64,000 nt of DNA, from positions 671,564 through 735,563 of the forward strand of contig JAPYXD010000724.1 of the NCBI GenBank assembly GCA_030998225.1. Reading direction: 5' to 3'. The notes under the pieces are model-generated. The model was given only the letters and a program-made list of their open reading frames with translations. It was not told the origin of the DNA and ran no database searches. Shown here piece by piece: positions 21,250 through 35,129 of the stretch (its first letter is position 1; each line of letters starts with the position of its first letter). The position numbers and the translations under genes are program-made. The stretch comes from Diplolepis rosae. Its lineage: Eukaryota > Arthropoda > Insecta > Hymenoptera > Diplolepididae.

Positions 21250-22026
21250 TTGCTTTCTTTTCGAGTATTTTTATATGTAATAGTGAAAATTTTATTCGAA
21301 GGAAATAAAAAGAATCTGACCCTATGCCGAAATAACGAGAAATGAACATAAAATTCTATGAATTATGGGTCAATATAATAGCAGACATGTTATCGAACAT
21401 GTCACTTTAAAATTTTAAAATGGCACATTTAGTATAAAGGTTGACTATCTCATAGTTCTGACCATTTTCAGAACAAACTAAATCTATTAATACTTCCTAA
21501 AATGTGATACTTGATATCACGAATACTAAAATTGCATTTTTGTTATTTTTTAAAGATAAATGTAGTATTTTTCACAAAATCTCAGAATAAATCTGAATGC
21601 AGTAATAAACAACATTCAATTTTTTTTTTATTTATTGCTTAACATACTCAAATAATATTGAGTGGAAGTACATGTCTAGATATTATAATAATTTATGTTT
21701 TTGTAATGCCTTGCTTGCCAATTCAATGTTAAATGGATTGTCCGTGAAGCTGATATAAAAAAATCGTTTCTTCAAAAATACACGCCTTCCTCCACTCGTG
21801 AAAATCACCATAATCGTTTCGAATTTCTTTACTAGGTTTAGGACAATAGTCTTCTCAAGGAGCAAAAGAACCTCTCAGGATTTCTTATATAAAAAAATTT
21901 TCGGTCAGCAAAGCCACATGTCTTGAGTCGGTTTTTAAAACAGTTCAGATCATTCTGTGAGAGACTCCGGTAACAAAGTCTTCACGAAAAGTTTAAAAAT
22001 GTAAACCTTGTTCGCGTTCTGCCATT

Positions 22027-25000
22027 GATGAGCAATTTGGCATTCTTTTTTAATAAGAAATTTTTTTAAATTGCGGTCGGTTCGTGTGGAAATTTTTTTA
22101 TGTTTCCCGGTTTAATTGTTATCCGGTTTTTTTATTTACAGTGAACTCTAAATATTTTTTCGAATCGTGATGCTGCATACTGGACTACTTCATTTTGAAT
22201 TGCAAGCTTTGAGATAAGTTTTTGAATTCTATGATAATCCTTAATTTCATTATCTCCTATATTCTAATGTTTTACAGAAATTTTGAATTAATCTTTGAAT
22301 TTATGGCACTGAAGAGGGCCCCCATATGTGGCCGAAACGTTTGCCTTGCTTTCTTTTCGAGTATTTTTATATGTAATAGTGAAAATTTTATTCGAAGGAA
22401 ATAAAAAGAATCTGACCCTATGCCGAAATAACGAGAAATGAACATAAAATTCTATGAATTATGGGTCAATATAATAGCAGACATGTTATCGAACATGTCA
22501 CTTTAAAATTTTAAAATGGCACATTTAGTATAAAGGTTGACTATCTCATAGTTCTGACCATTTTCAGAACAAACTAAATCTATTAATACTTCCTAAAATG
22601 TGATACTTGATATCACGAATACTAAAATTGCATTTTTGTTATTTTTTAAAGATAAATGTAGTATTTTTCAAAAAATCTCAGAATAAATCTGAATGCAGTA
22701 ATAAACAACATTCAATTTATTTTTCTTTATTTATTGCTTAACATACTCAAATAATATTGAGTAAAAGTACATGTCTAGATATTATAATAATTTATGTTTT
22801 TGTAATGCCTTGCTTGCCAATTCAATGTTAAATGGATTGTCCGTGAAGCTGATATAAAAAAATCGTGTCTTCAAAAATACACGCCTTCCTCCACTCGTGA
22901 AAATCACCATAATCGTTTCGAATTTCTTTACTAGGTTTAGGACAATAGTCTTCTCAAGGAGCAAAAGAACCTCTCAAGATTTCTTATATAAAAAAATATT
23001 CGGTCAGCAAAGCCACATGTCTTGAGTCGGTTTTTAAAACAGTTCAGATTATTCTGTGAGAGACTCCGGTAACAAAGTCTTCACGAAAAGTTTAAAAATG
23101 TAAACCTTGTTCGCGTTCTGCCATTGATGAGCAATTTGGCATTCTTTTTTAATAAGAAATTTTTTTAAATTGCGGTCGGTTCGTGTGGAAATTTTTTTAT
23201 GTTTCCCGGTTTAATTGTTATCCGGTTTTTTTATTTACAGTGAACTCTAAATATTTTTTCGAATCGTGATGCTGCATACTGGACTACTTCATTTTGAATT
23301 GCAAGCTTTGAGATAAGTTTTTGAATTCTATGATAATCCTTAATTTCATTATCTCCTATATTCTAATGTTTTACAGAAATTTTGAATTAATCTTTGAATT
23401 TATGGCACTGAAGAGGGCCCCCATATGTGGCCGAAACGTTTGCCTTGCTTTCTTTTCGAGTATTTTTATATGTAATAGTGAAAATTTTATTCGAAGGAAA
23501 TAAAAAGAATCTGACCCTATGCCGAAATAACGAGAAATGAACATAAAATTCTATGAATTATGGGTCAATATAATAGCAGACATGTTATCGAACATGTCAC
23601 TTTAAAATTTTAAAATGGCACATTTAGTATAAAGGTTGACTATCTCATAGTTCTGACCATTTTCAGAACAAACTAAATCTATTAATACTTCCTAAAATGT
23701 GATACTTGATATCACGAATACTAAAATTGCATTTTTGTTATTTTTTAAAGATAAATGTAGTATTTTTCAAAAAATCTCAGAATAAATCTGAATGCAGTAA
23801 TAAACAACATTCAATTTATTTTTCTTTATTTATTGCTTAACATACTCAAATAATATTGAGTAAAAGTACATGTCTAGATATTATAATAATTTATGTTTTT
23901 GTAATGCCTTGCTTGCCAATTCAATGTTAAATGGATTGTCCGTGAAGCTGATATAAAAAAATCGTGTCTTCAAAAATACACGCCTTCCTCCACTCGTGAA
24001 AATCACCATAATCGTTTCGAATTTCTTTACTAGGTTTAGGACAATAGTCTTCTCAAGGAGCAAAAGAACCTCTCAAGATTTCTTATATAAAAAAATATTC
24101 GGTCAGCAAAGCCACATGTCTTGAGTCGGTTTTTAAAACAGTTCAGATTATTCTGTGAGAGACTCCGGTAACAAAGTCTTCACGAAAAGTTTAAAAATGT
24201 AAACCTTGTTCGCGTTCTGCCATTGATGAGCAATTTGGCATTCTTTTTTAATAAGAAATTTTTTTAAATTGCGGTCGGTTCGTGTGGAAATTTTTTTATG
24301 TTTCCCGGTTTAATTGTTATCCGGTTTTTTTATTTACAGTGAACTCTAAATATTTTTTCGAATCGTGATGCTGCATACTGGACTACTTCATTTTGAATTG
24401 CAAGCTTTGAGATAAGTTTTTGAATTCTATGATAATCCTTAATTTCATTATCTCCTATATTCTAATGTTTTACAGAAATTTTGAATTAATCTTTGAATTT
24501 ATGGCACTGAAGAGGGCCCCCATATGTGGCCGAAACGTTTGCCTTGCTTTCTTTTCGAGTATTTTTATATGTAATAGTGAAAATTTTATTCGAAGGAAAT
24601 AAAAAGAATCTGACCCTATGCCGAAATAACGAGAAATGAACATAAAATTCTATGAATTATGGGTCAATATAATAGCAGACATGTTATCGAACATGTCACT
24701 TTAAAATTTTAAAATGGCACATTTAGTATAAAGGTTGACTATCTCATAGTTCTGACCATTTTCAGAACAAACTAAATCTATTAATACTTCCTAAAATGTG
24801 ATACTTGATATCACGAATACTAAAATTGCATTTTTGTTATTTTTTAAAGATAAATGTAGTATTTTTCAAAAAATCTCAGAATAAATCTGAATGCAGTAAT
24901 AAACAACATTCAATTTTTTTTCCTTTATTTATTGCTTAACATACTCAAATAATATTGAGTAAAAGTACATGTCTAGATATTATAATAATTTATGTTTTTG

Positions 25001-28000
25001 TAATGCCTTGCTTGCCAATTCAATGTTAAATGGATTGTCCGTGAAGCTGATATAAAAAAATCGTGTCTTCAAAAATACACGCCTTCCTCCACTCGTGAAA
25101 ATCACCATAATCGTTTCGAATTTCTTTACTAGGTTTAGGACAATAGTCTTCTCAAGGAGCAAAAGAACCTCTCAAGATTTCTTATATAAAAAAATATTCG
25201 GTCAGCAAAGCCACATGTCTTGAGTCGGTTTTTAAAACAGTTCAGATTATTCTGTGAGAGACTCCGGTAACAAAGACTTCACGAAAAGTTTAAAAATGTA
25301 AACCTTGTTCGCGTTCTGCCATTGATGAGCAATTTGGCATTCTTTTTTAATAAGAAATTTTTTTAAATTGCGGTCGGTTCGTGTGGAAATTTTTTTATGT
25401 TTCCCGGTTTAATTGTTATCCGGTTTTTTTATTTACAGTGAACTCTAAATATTTTTTCGAATCGTGATGCTGCATACTGGACTACTTCATTTTGAATTGC
25501 AAGCTTTGAGATAAGTTTTTGAATTCTATGATAATCCTTAATTTCATTATCTCCTATATTCTAATGTTTTACAGAAATTTTGAATTAATCTTTGAATTTA
25601 TGGCACTGAAGAGGGCCCCCATATGTGGCCGAAACGTTTGCCTTGCTTTCTTTTCGAGTATTTTTATATGTAATAGTGAAAATTTTATTCGAAGGAAATA
25701 AAAAGAATCTGACCCTATGCCGAAATAACGAGAAATGAACATAAAATTCTATGAATTATGGGTCAATATAATAGCAGACATGTTATCGAACATGTCACTT
25801 TAAAATTTTAAAATGGCACATTTAGTATAAAGGTTGACTATCTCATAGTTCTGACCATTTTCAGAACAAACTAAATCTATTAATACTTCCTAAAATGTGA
25901 TACTTGATATCACGAATACTAAAATTGCATTTTTGTTATTTTTTAAAGATAAATGTAGTATTTTTCAAAAAATCTCAGAATAAATCTGAATGCAGTAATA
26001 AACAACATTCAATTTTTTTTTCTTTATTTATTGCTTAACATACTCAAATAATATTGAGTAAAAGTACATGTCTAGATATTATAATAATTTATGTTTTTGT
26101 AATGCCTTGCTTGCCAATTCAATGTTAAATGGATTGTCCGTGAAGCTGATATAAAAAAATCGTGTCTTCAAAAATACACGCCTTCCTCCACTCGTGAAAA
26201 TCACCATAATCGTTTCGAATTTCTTTACTAGGTTTAGGACAATAGTCTTCTCAAGGAGCAAAAGAACCTCTCAAGATTTCTTATATAAAAAAATATTCGG
26301 TCAGCAAAGCCACATGTCTTGAGTCGGTTTTTAAAACAGTTCAGATTATTCTGTGAGAGACTCCGGTAACAAAGACTTCACGAAAAGTTTAAAAATGTAA
26401 ACCTTGTTCGCGTTCTGCCATTGATGAGCAATTTGGCATTCTTTTTTAATAAGAAATTTTTTTAAATTGCGGTCGGTTCGTGTGGAAATTTTTTTATGTT
26501 TCCCGGTTTAATTGTTATCCGGTTTTTTTATTTACAGTGAACTCTAAATATTTTTTCGAATCGTGATGCTGCATACTGGACTACTTCATTTTGAATTGCA
26601 AGCTTTGAGATAAGTTTTTGAATTCTATGATAATCCTTAATTTCATTATCTCCTATATTCTAATGTTTTACAGAAATTTTGAATTAATCTTTGAATTTAT
26701 GGCACTGAAGAGGGCCCCCATATGTGGCCGAAACGTTTGCCTTGCTTTCTTTTCGAGTATTTTTATATGTAATAGTGAAAATTTTATTCGAAGGAAATAA
26801 AAAGAATCTGACCCTATGCCGAAATAACGAGAAATGAACATAAAATTCTATGAATTATGGGTCAATATAATAGCAGACATGTTATCGAACATGTCACTTT
26901 AAAATTTTAAAATGGCACATTTAGTATAAAGGTTGACTATCTCATAGTTCTGACCATTTTCAGAACAAACTAAATCTATTAATACTTCCTAAAATGTGAT
27001 ACTTGATATCACGAATACTAAAATTGCATTTTTGTTATTTTTTAAAGATAAATGTAGTATTTTTCAAAAAATCTCAGAATAAATCTGAATGCAGTAATAA
27101 ACAACATTCAATTTTTTTTTTATTTATTGCTTAACATACTCAAATAATATTGAGTAAAAGTACATGTCTAGATATTATAATAATTTATGTTTTTGTAATG
27201 CCTTGCTTGCCAATTCAATGTTAAATGGATTGTCCGTGAAGCTGATATAAAAAAATCGTGTCTTCAAAAATACACGCCTTCCTCCACTCGTGAAAATCAC
27301 CATAATCGTTTCGAATTTCTTTACTAGGTTTAGGACAATAGTCTTCTCAAGGAGCAAAAGAACCTCTCAAGATTTCTTATATAAAAAAATATTCGGTCAG
27401 CAAAGCCACATGTCTTGAGTCGGTTTTTAAAACAGTTCAGATTATTCTGTGAGAGACTCCGGTAACAAAGTCTTCACGAAAAGTTTAAAAATGTAAACCT
27501 TGTTCGCGTTCTGCCATTGATGAGCAATTTGGCATTCTTTTTTAATAAGAAATTTTTTTAAATTGCGGTCGGTTCGTGTGGAAATTTTTTTATGTTTCCC
27601 GGTTTAATTGTTATCCGGTTTTTTTATTTACAGTGAACTCTAAATATTTTTTCGAATCGTGATGCTGCATACTGGACTACTTCATTTTGAATTGCAAGCT
27701 TTGAGATAAGTTTTTGAATTCTATGATAATCCTTAATTTCATTATCTCCTATATTCTAATGTTTTACAGAAATTTTGAATTAATCTTTGAATTTATGGCA
27801 CTGAAGAGGGCCCCCATATGTGGCCGAAACGTTTGCCTTGCTTTCTTTTCGAGTATTTTTATATGTAATAGTGAAAATTTTATTCGAAGGAAATAAAAAG
27901 AATCTGACCCTATGCCGAAATAACGAGAAATGAACATAAAATTCTATGAATTATGGGTCAATATAATAGCAGACATGTTATCGAACATGTCACTTTAAAA

Positions 28001-31000
28001 TTTTAAAATGGCACATTTAGTATAAAGGTTGACTATCTCATAGTTCTGACCATTTTCAGAACAAACTAAATCTATTAATACTTCCTAAAATGTGATACTT
28101 GATATCACGAATACTAAAATTGCATTTTTGTTATTTTTTAAAGATAAATGTAGTATTTTTCAAAAAATCTCAGAATAAATCTGAATGCAGTAATAAACAA
28201 CATTCAATTTTTTTTTTATTTATTGCTTAACATACTCAAATAATATTGAGTAAAAGTACATGTCTAGATATTATAATAATTTATGTTTTTGTAATGCCTT
28301 GCTTGCCAATTCAATGTTAAATGGATTGTCCGTGAAGCTGATATAAAAAAATCGTGTCTTCAAAAATACACGCCTTCCTCCACTCGTGAAAATCACCATA
28401 ATCGTTTCGAATTTCTTTACTAGGTTTAGGACAATAGTCTTCTCAAGGAGCAAAAGAACCTCTCAAGATTTCTTATATAAAAAAATATTCGGTCAGCAAA
28501 GCCACATGTCTTGAGTCGGTTTTTAAAACAGTTCAGATTATTCTGTGAGAGACTCCGGTAACAAAGTCTTCACGAAAAGTTTAAAAATGTAAACCTTGTT
28601 CGCGTTCTGCCATTGATGAGCAATTTGGCATTCTTTTTTAATAAGAAATTTTTTTAAATTGCGGTCGGTTCGTGTGGAAATTTTTTTATGTTTCCCGGTT
28701 TAATTGTTATCCGGTTTTTTTATTTACAGTGAACTCTAAATATTTTTTCGAATCGTGATGCTGCATACTGGACTACTTCATTTTGAATTGCAAGCTTTGA
28801 GATAAGTTTTTGAATTCTATGATAATCCTTAATTTCATTATCTCCTATATTCTAATGTTTTACAGAAATTTTGAATTAATCTTTGAATTTATGGCACTGA
28901 AGAGGGCCCCCATATGTGGCCGAAACGTTTGCCTTGCTTTCTTTTCGAGTATTTTTATATGTAATAGTGAAAATTTTATTCGAAGGAAATAAAAAGAATC
29001 TGACCCTATGCCGAAATAACGAGAAATGAACATAAAATTCTATGAATTATGGGTCAATATAATAGCAGACATGTTATCGAACATGTCACTTTAAAATTTT
29101 AAAATGGCACATTTAGTATAAAGGTTGACTATCTCATAGTTCTGACCATTTTCAGAACAAACTAAATCTATTAATACTTCCTAAAATGTGATACTTGATA
29201 TCACGAATACTAAAATTGCATTTTTGTTATTTTTTAAAGATAAATGTAGTATTTTTCAAAAAATCTCAGAATAAATCTGAATGCAGTAATAAACAACATT
29301 CAATTTATTTTTCTTTATTTATTGCTTAACATACTCAAATAATATTGAGTAAAAGTACATGTCTAGATATTATAATAATTTATGTTTTTGTAATGCCTTG
29401 CTTGCCAATTCAATGTTAAATGGATTGTCCGTGAAGCTGATATAAAAAAATCGTGTCTTCAAAAATACACGCCTTCCTCCACTCGTGAAAATCACCATAA
29501 TCGTTTCGAATTTCTTTACTAGGTTTAGGACAATAGTCTTCTCAAGGAGCAAAAGAACCTCTCAGGATTTCTTATATAAAAAAATTTTCGGTCAGCAAAG
29601 CCACATGTCTTGAGTCGGTTTTTAAAACAGTTCAGATTATTCTGTGAGAGACTCCGGTAACAAAGTCTTCACGAAAAGTTTAAAAATGTAAACCTTGTTC
29701 GCGTTCTGCCATTGATGAGCAATTTGGCATTCTTTTTTAATAAGAAATTTTTTTAAATTGCGGTCGGTTCGTGTGGAAATTTTTTTATGTTTCCCGGTTT
29801 AATTGTTATCCGGTTTTTTTATTTACAGTGAACTCTAAATATTTTTTCGAATCGTGATGCTGCATACTGGACTACTTCATTTTGAATTGCAAGCTTTGAG
29901 ATAAGTTTTTGAATTCTATGATAATCCTTAATTTCATTATCTCCTATATTCTAATGTTTTACAGAAATTTTGAATTAATCTTTGAATTTATGGCACTGAA
30001 GAGGGCCCCCATATGTGGCCGAAACGTTTGCCTTGCTTTCTTTTCGAGTATTTTTATATGTAATAGTGAAAATTTTATTCGAAGGAAATAAAAAGAATCT
30101 GACCCTATGCCGAAATAACGAGAAATGAACATAAAATTCTATGAATTATGGGTCAATATAATAGCAGACATGTTATCGAACATGTCACTTTAAAATTTTA
30201 AAATGGCACATTTAGTATAAAGGTTGACTATCTCATAGTTCTGACCATTTTCAGAACAAACTAAATCTATTAATACTTCCTAAAATGTGATACTTGATAT
30301 CACGAATACTAAAATTGCATTTTTGTTATTTTTTAAAGATAAATGTAGTATTTTTCAAAAAATCTCAGAATAAATCTGAATGCAGTAATAAACAACATTC
30401 AATTTTTTTTTTTTATTTATTGCTTAACATACTCAAATAATATTGAGTAAAAGTACATGTCTAGATATTATAATAATTTATGTTTTTGTAATGCCTTGCT
30501 TGCCAATTCAATGTTAAATGGATTGTCCGTGAAGCTGATATAAAAAAATCGTGTCTTCAAAAATACACGCCTTCCTCCACTCGTGAAAATCACCATAATC
30601 GTTTCGAATTTCTTTACTAGGTTTAGGACAATAGTCTTCTCAAGGAGCAAAAGAACCTCTCAAGATTTCTTATATAAAAAAATATTCGGTCAGCAAAGCC
30701 ACATGTCTTGAGTCGGTTTTTAAAACAGTTCAGATTATTCTGTGAGAGACTCCGGTAACAAAGACTTCACGAAAAGTTTAAAAATGTAAACCTTGTTCGC
30801 GTTCTGCCATTGATGAGCAATTTGGCATTCTTTTTTAATAAGAAATTTTTTTAAATTGCGGTCGGTTCGTGTGGAAATTTTTTTATGTTTCCCGGTTTAA
30901 TTGTTATCCGGTTTTTTTATTTACAGTGAACTCTAAATATTTTTTCGAATCGTGATGCTGCATACTGGACTACTTCATTTTGAATTGCAAGCTTTGAGAT

Positions 31001-31910
31001 AAGTTTTTGAATTCTATGATAATCCTTAATTTCATTATCTCCTATATTCTAATGTTTTACAGAAATTTTGAATTAATCTTTGAATTTATGGCACTGAAGA
31101 GGGCCCCCATATGTGGCCGAAACGTTTGCCTTGCTTTCTTTTCGAGTATTTTTATATGTAATAGTGAAAATTTTATTCGAAGGAAATAAAAAGAATCTGA
31201 CCCTATGCCGAAATAACGAGAAATGAACATAAAATTCTATGAATTATGGGTCAATATAATAGCAGACATGTTATCGAACATGTCACTTTAAAATTTTAAA
31301 ATGGCACATTTAGTATAAAGGTTGACTATCTCATAGTTCTGACCATTTTCAGAACAAACTAAATCTATTAATACTTCCTAAAATGTGATACTTGATATCA
31401 CGAATACTAAAATTGCATTTTTGTTATTTTTTAAAGATAAATGTAGTATTTTTCAAAAAATCTCAGAATAAATCTGAATGCAGTAATAAACAACATTCAA
31501 TTTTTTTTTCTTTATTTATTGCTTAACATACTCAAATAATATTGAGTAAAAGTACATGTCTAGATATTATAATAATTTATGTTTTTGTAATGCCTTGCTT
31601 GCCAATTCAATGTTAAATGGATTGTCCGTGAAGCTGATATAAAAAAATCGTGTCTTCAAAAATACACGCCTTCCTCCACTCGTGAAAATCACCATAATCG
31701 TTTCGAATTTCTTTACTAGGTTTAGGACAATAGTCTTCTCAAGGAGCAAAAGAACCTCTCAGGATTTCTTATATAAAAAAATTTTCGGTCAGCAAAGCCA
31801 CATGTCTTGAGTCGGTTTTTAAAACAGTTCAGATTATTCTGTGAGAGACTCCGGTAACAAAGTCTTCACGAAAAGTTTAAAAATGTAAACCTTGTTCGCG
31901 TTCTGCCATT
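22027..31910 (+). repeat. Array block of homogeneous subfamily A monomers (units 2-10)
   Basis: Nine consecutive monomers carry the A-type markers: GCCGAAATAACG, GAACATAAAATTC, TTATCGAACATG, AATCGTGTCTTC and GAGTAAAAG. They differ mainly in the T-tract and in AAAGTCTTC versus AAAGACTTC (units 4 and 5 at their right ends, and unit 9). Such uniformity suggests recent amplification or conversion. Confidence 0.8.
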
Positions 31911-34108
31911 GATGAGCAATTTGGCATTCTTTTTTAATAAGAAATTTTTTTAAATTGCGGTCGGTTCGTGTGGAAATTTTTTTATGTTTCCCGGTTTAAT
32001 TGTTATCCGGTTTTTTTATTTACAGTGAACTCTAAATATTTTTTCGAATCGTGATGCTGCATACTGGACTACTTCATTTTGAATTGCAAGCTTTGAGATA
32101 AGTTTTTGAATTCTATGATAATCCTTAATTTCATTATCTCCTATATTCTAATGTTTTACAGAAATTTTGAATTAATCTTTGAATTTATGGCACTGAAGAG
32201 GGCCCCCATATGTGGCCGAAACGTTTGCCTTGCTTTCTTTTCGAGTATTTTTATATGTAATAGTGAAAATTTTATTCGAAGGAAATAAAAAGAATCTGAC
32301 CCTATGCCGAAATAACGAGAAATGAACATAAAATTCTATGAATTATGGGTCAATATAATAGCAGACATGTTATCGAACATGTCACTTTAAAATTTTAAAA
32401 TGGCACATTTAGTATAAAGGTTGACTATCTCATAGTTCTGACCATTTTCAGAACAAACTAAATCTATTAATACTTCCTAAAATGTGATACTTGATATCAC
32501 GAATACTAAAATTGCATTTTTGTTATTTTTTAAAGATAAATGTAGTATTTTTCAAAAAATCTCAGAATAAATCTGAATGCAGTAATAAACAACATTCAAT
32601 TTTTTTTTCTTTATTTATTGCTTAACATACTCAAATAATATTGAGTAAAAGTACATGTCTAGATATTATAATAATTTATGTTTTTGTAATGCCTTGCTTG
32701 CCAATTCAATGTTAAATGGATTGTCCGTGAAGCTGATATAAAAAAATCGTTTCTTCAAAAATACACGCCTTCCTCCACTCGTGAAAATCACCATAAACGT
32801 TTCGAATTTCTTTACTAGGTATAGGACAATAGTCTTCTCAAGGAGCAAAAGAACCTCTCAGGATTTCTTATATAAAAAAATATTCGGTCAGCAAAGCCAC
32901 ATGTCTTGAGTCGGTTTTTAAAACAGTTCAGATTATTCTGTGAGAGACTCCGGTAACAAAGTCTTCACGAAAAGTTTAAAAATGTAAACCTTGTTCGCGT
33001 TCTGCCATTGATGAGCAATTTGGCATTCTTTTTTAATAAGAAATTTTTTTAAATTGCGGTCGGTTCGTGTGGAAATTTTTTTATGTTTCCCGGTTTAATT
33101 GTTATCCGGTTTTTTTATTTACAGTGAACTCTAAATATTTTTTCGAATCGTGATGCTGCATACTGGACTACTTCATTTTGAATTGCAAGCTTTGAGATAA
33201 GTTTTTGAATTCTATGATAATCCTTAATTTCATTATCTCCTATATTCTAATGTTTTACAGAAATTTTGAATTAATCTTTGAATTTATGGCACTGAAGAGG
33301 GCCCCCATATGTGGCCGAAACGTTTGCCTTGCTTTCTTTTCGAGTATTTTTATATGTAATAGTGAAAATTTTATTCGAAGGAAATAAAAAGAATCTGACC
33401 CTATGCCGAAATAACGAGAAATGAACATAAAATTCTATGAATTATGGGTCAATATAATAGCAGACATGTTATCGAACATGTCACTTTAAAATTTTAAAAT
33501 GGCACATTTAGTATAAAGGTTGACTATCTCATAGTTCTGACCATTTTCAGAACAAACTAAATCTATTAATACTTCCTAAAATGTGATACTTGATATCACG
33601 AATACTAAAATTGCATTTTTGTTATTTTTTAAAGATAAATGTAGTATTTTTCAAAAAATCTCAGAATAAATCTGAATGCAGTAATAAACAACATTCAATT
33701 TTTTTTTCTTTATTTATTGCTTAACATACTCAAATAATATTGAGTAAAAGTACATGTCTAGATATTATAATAATTTATGTTTTTGTAATGCCTTGCTTGC
33801 CAATTCAATGTTAAATGGATTGTCCGTGAAGCTGATATAACAAAATCGTGTCTTCAAAAATACACGCCTTCCTCCACTCGTGAAAATCACCATAATCGTT
33901 TCGAATTTCTTTACTAGGTTTAGGACAATAGTCTTCTCAAGGAGCAAAAGAACCTCTCAAGATTTCTTATATAAAAAAATATTCGGTCAGCAAAGCCACA
34001 TGTCTTGAGTCGGTTTTTAAAACAGTTCAGATTATTCTGTGAGAGACTCCGGTAACAAAGTCTTCACGAAAAGTTTAAAAATGTAAACCTTGTTCGCGTT
34101 CTGCCATT

Positions 34109-35129
34109 GATGAGCAATTTGGCATTCTTTTTTAATAAGAAATTTTTTTAAAATGCGGTCGGTTCGTGTGGAAATTTTTTTATGTTTCCCGGTTTAATTG
34201 TTATCCGGTTTTTTTATTTACAGTGAACTCTAAATATTTTTTCGAATCGTGATGCTGCATACTGGACTACTTCATTTTGAATTGCAAGCTTTGAGATAAG
34301 TTTTTGAATTCTATGATAATCCTTAATTTCATTATCTCCTATATTCTAATGTTTTACAGAAATTCGAGTATTTTTATATCTAATAGTGAAAATTTTATTC
34401 GAAGGAAATAAAAAGAATCTGACCCTATGCCAAAATAACGAGAAATGAACAAAAAATTCTATGAATTATGGGTCAATATAATAGCAGACATGTTATCAAA
34501 CATGTCACTTTAAAATTTTAAAATGGCACATTTAGTATAAAGGTTGACTATCTCATAGTTCTGACCATTTTCAGAACAAACTAAATCTATTAATACTTCC
34601 TAAAATGTGATACTTGATATCACGAATACTAAAATTGCATTTTTGTTATTTTTTAAAGATAAATGTAGTATTTTTCAAAAAATCTCAGAATAAATCTGAA
34701 TGCAGTAATAAACAACATTCAATTTTTTTTTTATTTATTGCTTAACATACTCAAATAATATTGAGTGGAAGTACATGTCTAGATATTATAATAATTTATG
34801 TTTTTGTAATGCCTTGCTTGCCAATTCAATGTTAAATGGATTGTCCGTGAAGCTGATATAAAAAAATCGTTTCTTCAAAAATACACGCCTTCCTCCACTC
34901 GTGAAAATCACCATAAACGTTTCGAATTTCTTTACTAGGTATAGGACAATAGTCTTCTCAAGGAGCAAAAGAACCTCTCAGGATTTCTTATATAAAAAAA
35001 TATTCGGTCAGCAAAGCCACATGTCTTGAGTCGGTTTTTAAAACAGTTCAGATTATTCTGTGAGAGACTCCGGTAACAAAGTCTTCACGAAAAGTTTAAA
35101 AATGTAAACCTTGTTCGCGTTCTGCCATT
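34109..35129 (+). repeat. Monomer 13: hammerhead core deleted
   Basis: Length 1,021. The junction ACAGAAATT|CGAG lies at 34374/34375. Relative to full monomers 75 bases are missing, covering all of GGCA to TGCC. The TT before CGAG is shared by both edges, a 2-bp microhomology. It also has AAAATGCGGTC where others read AAATTGCGGTC, a marker shared with monomer 17. Confidence 0.9.
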
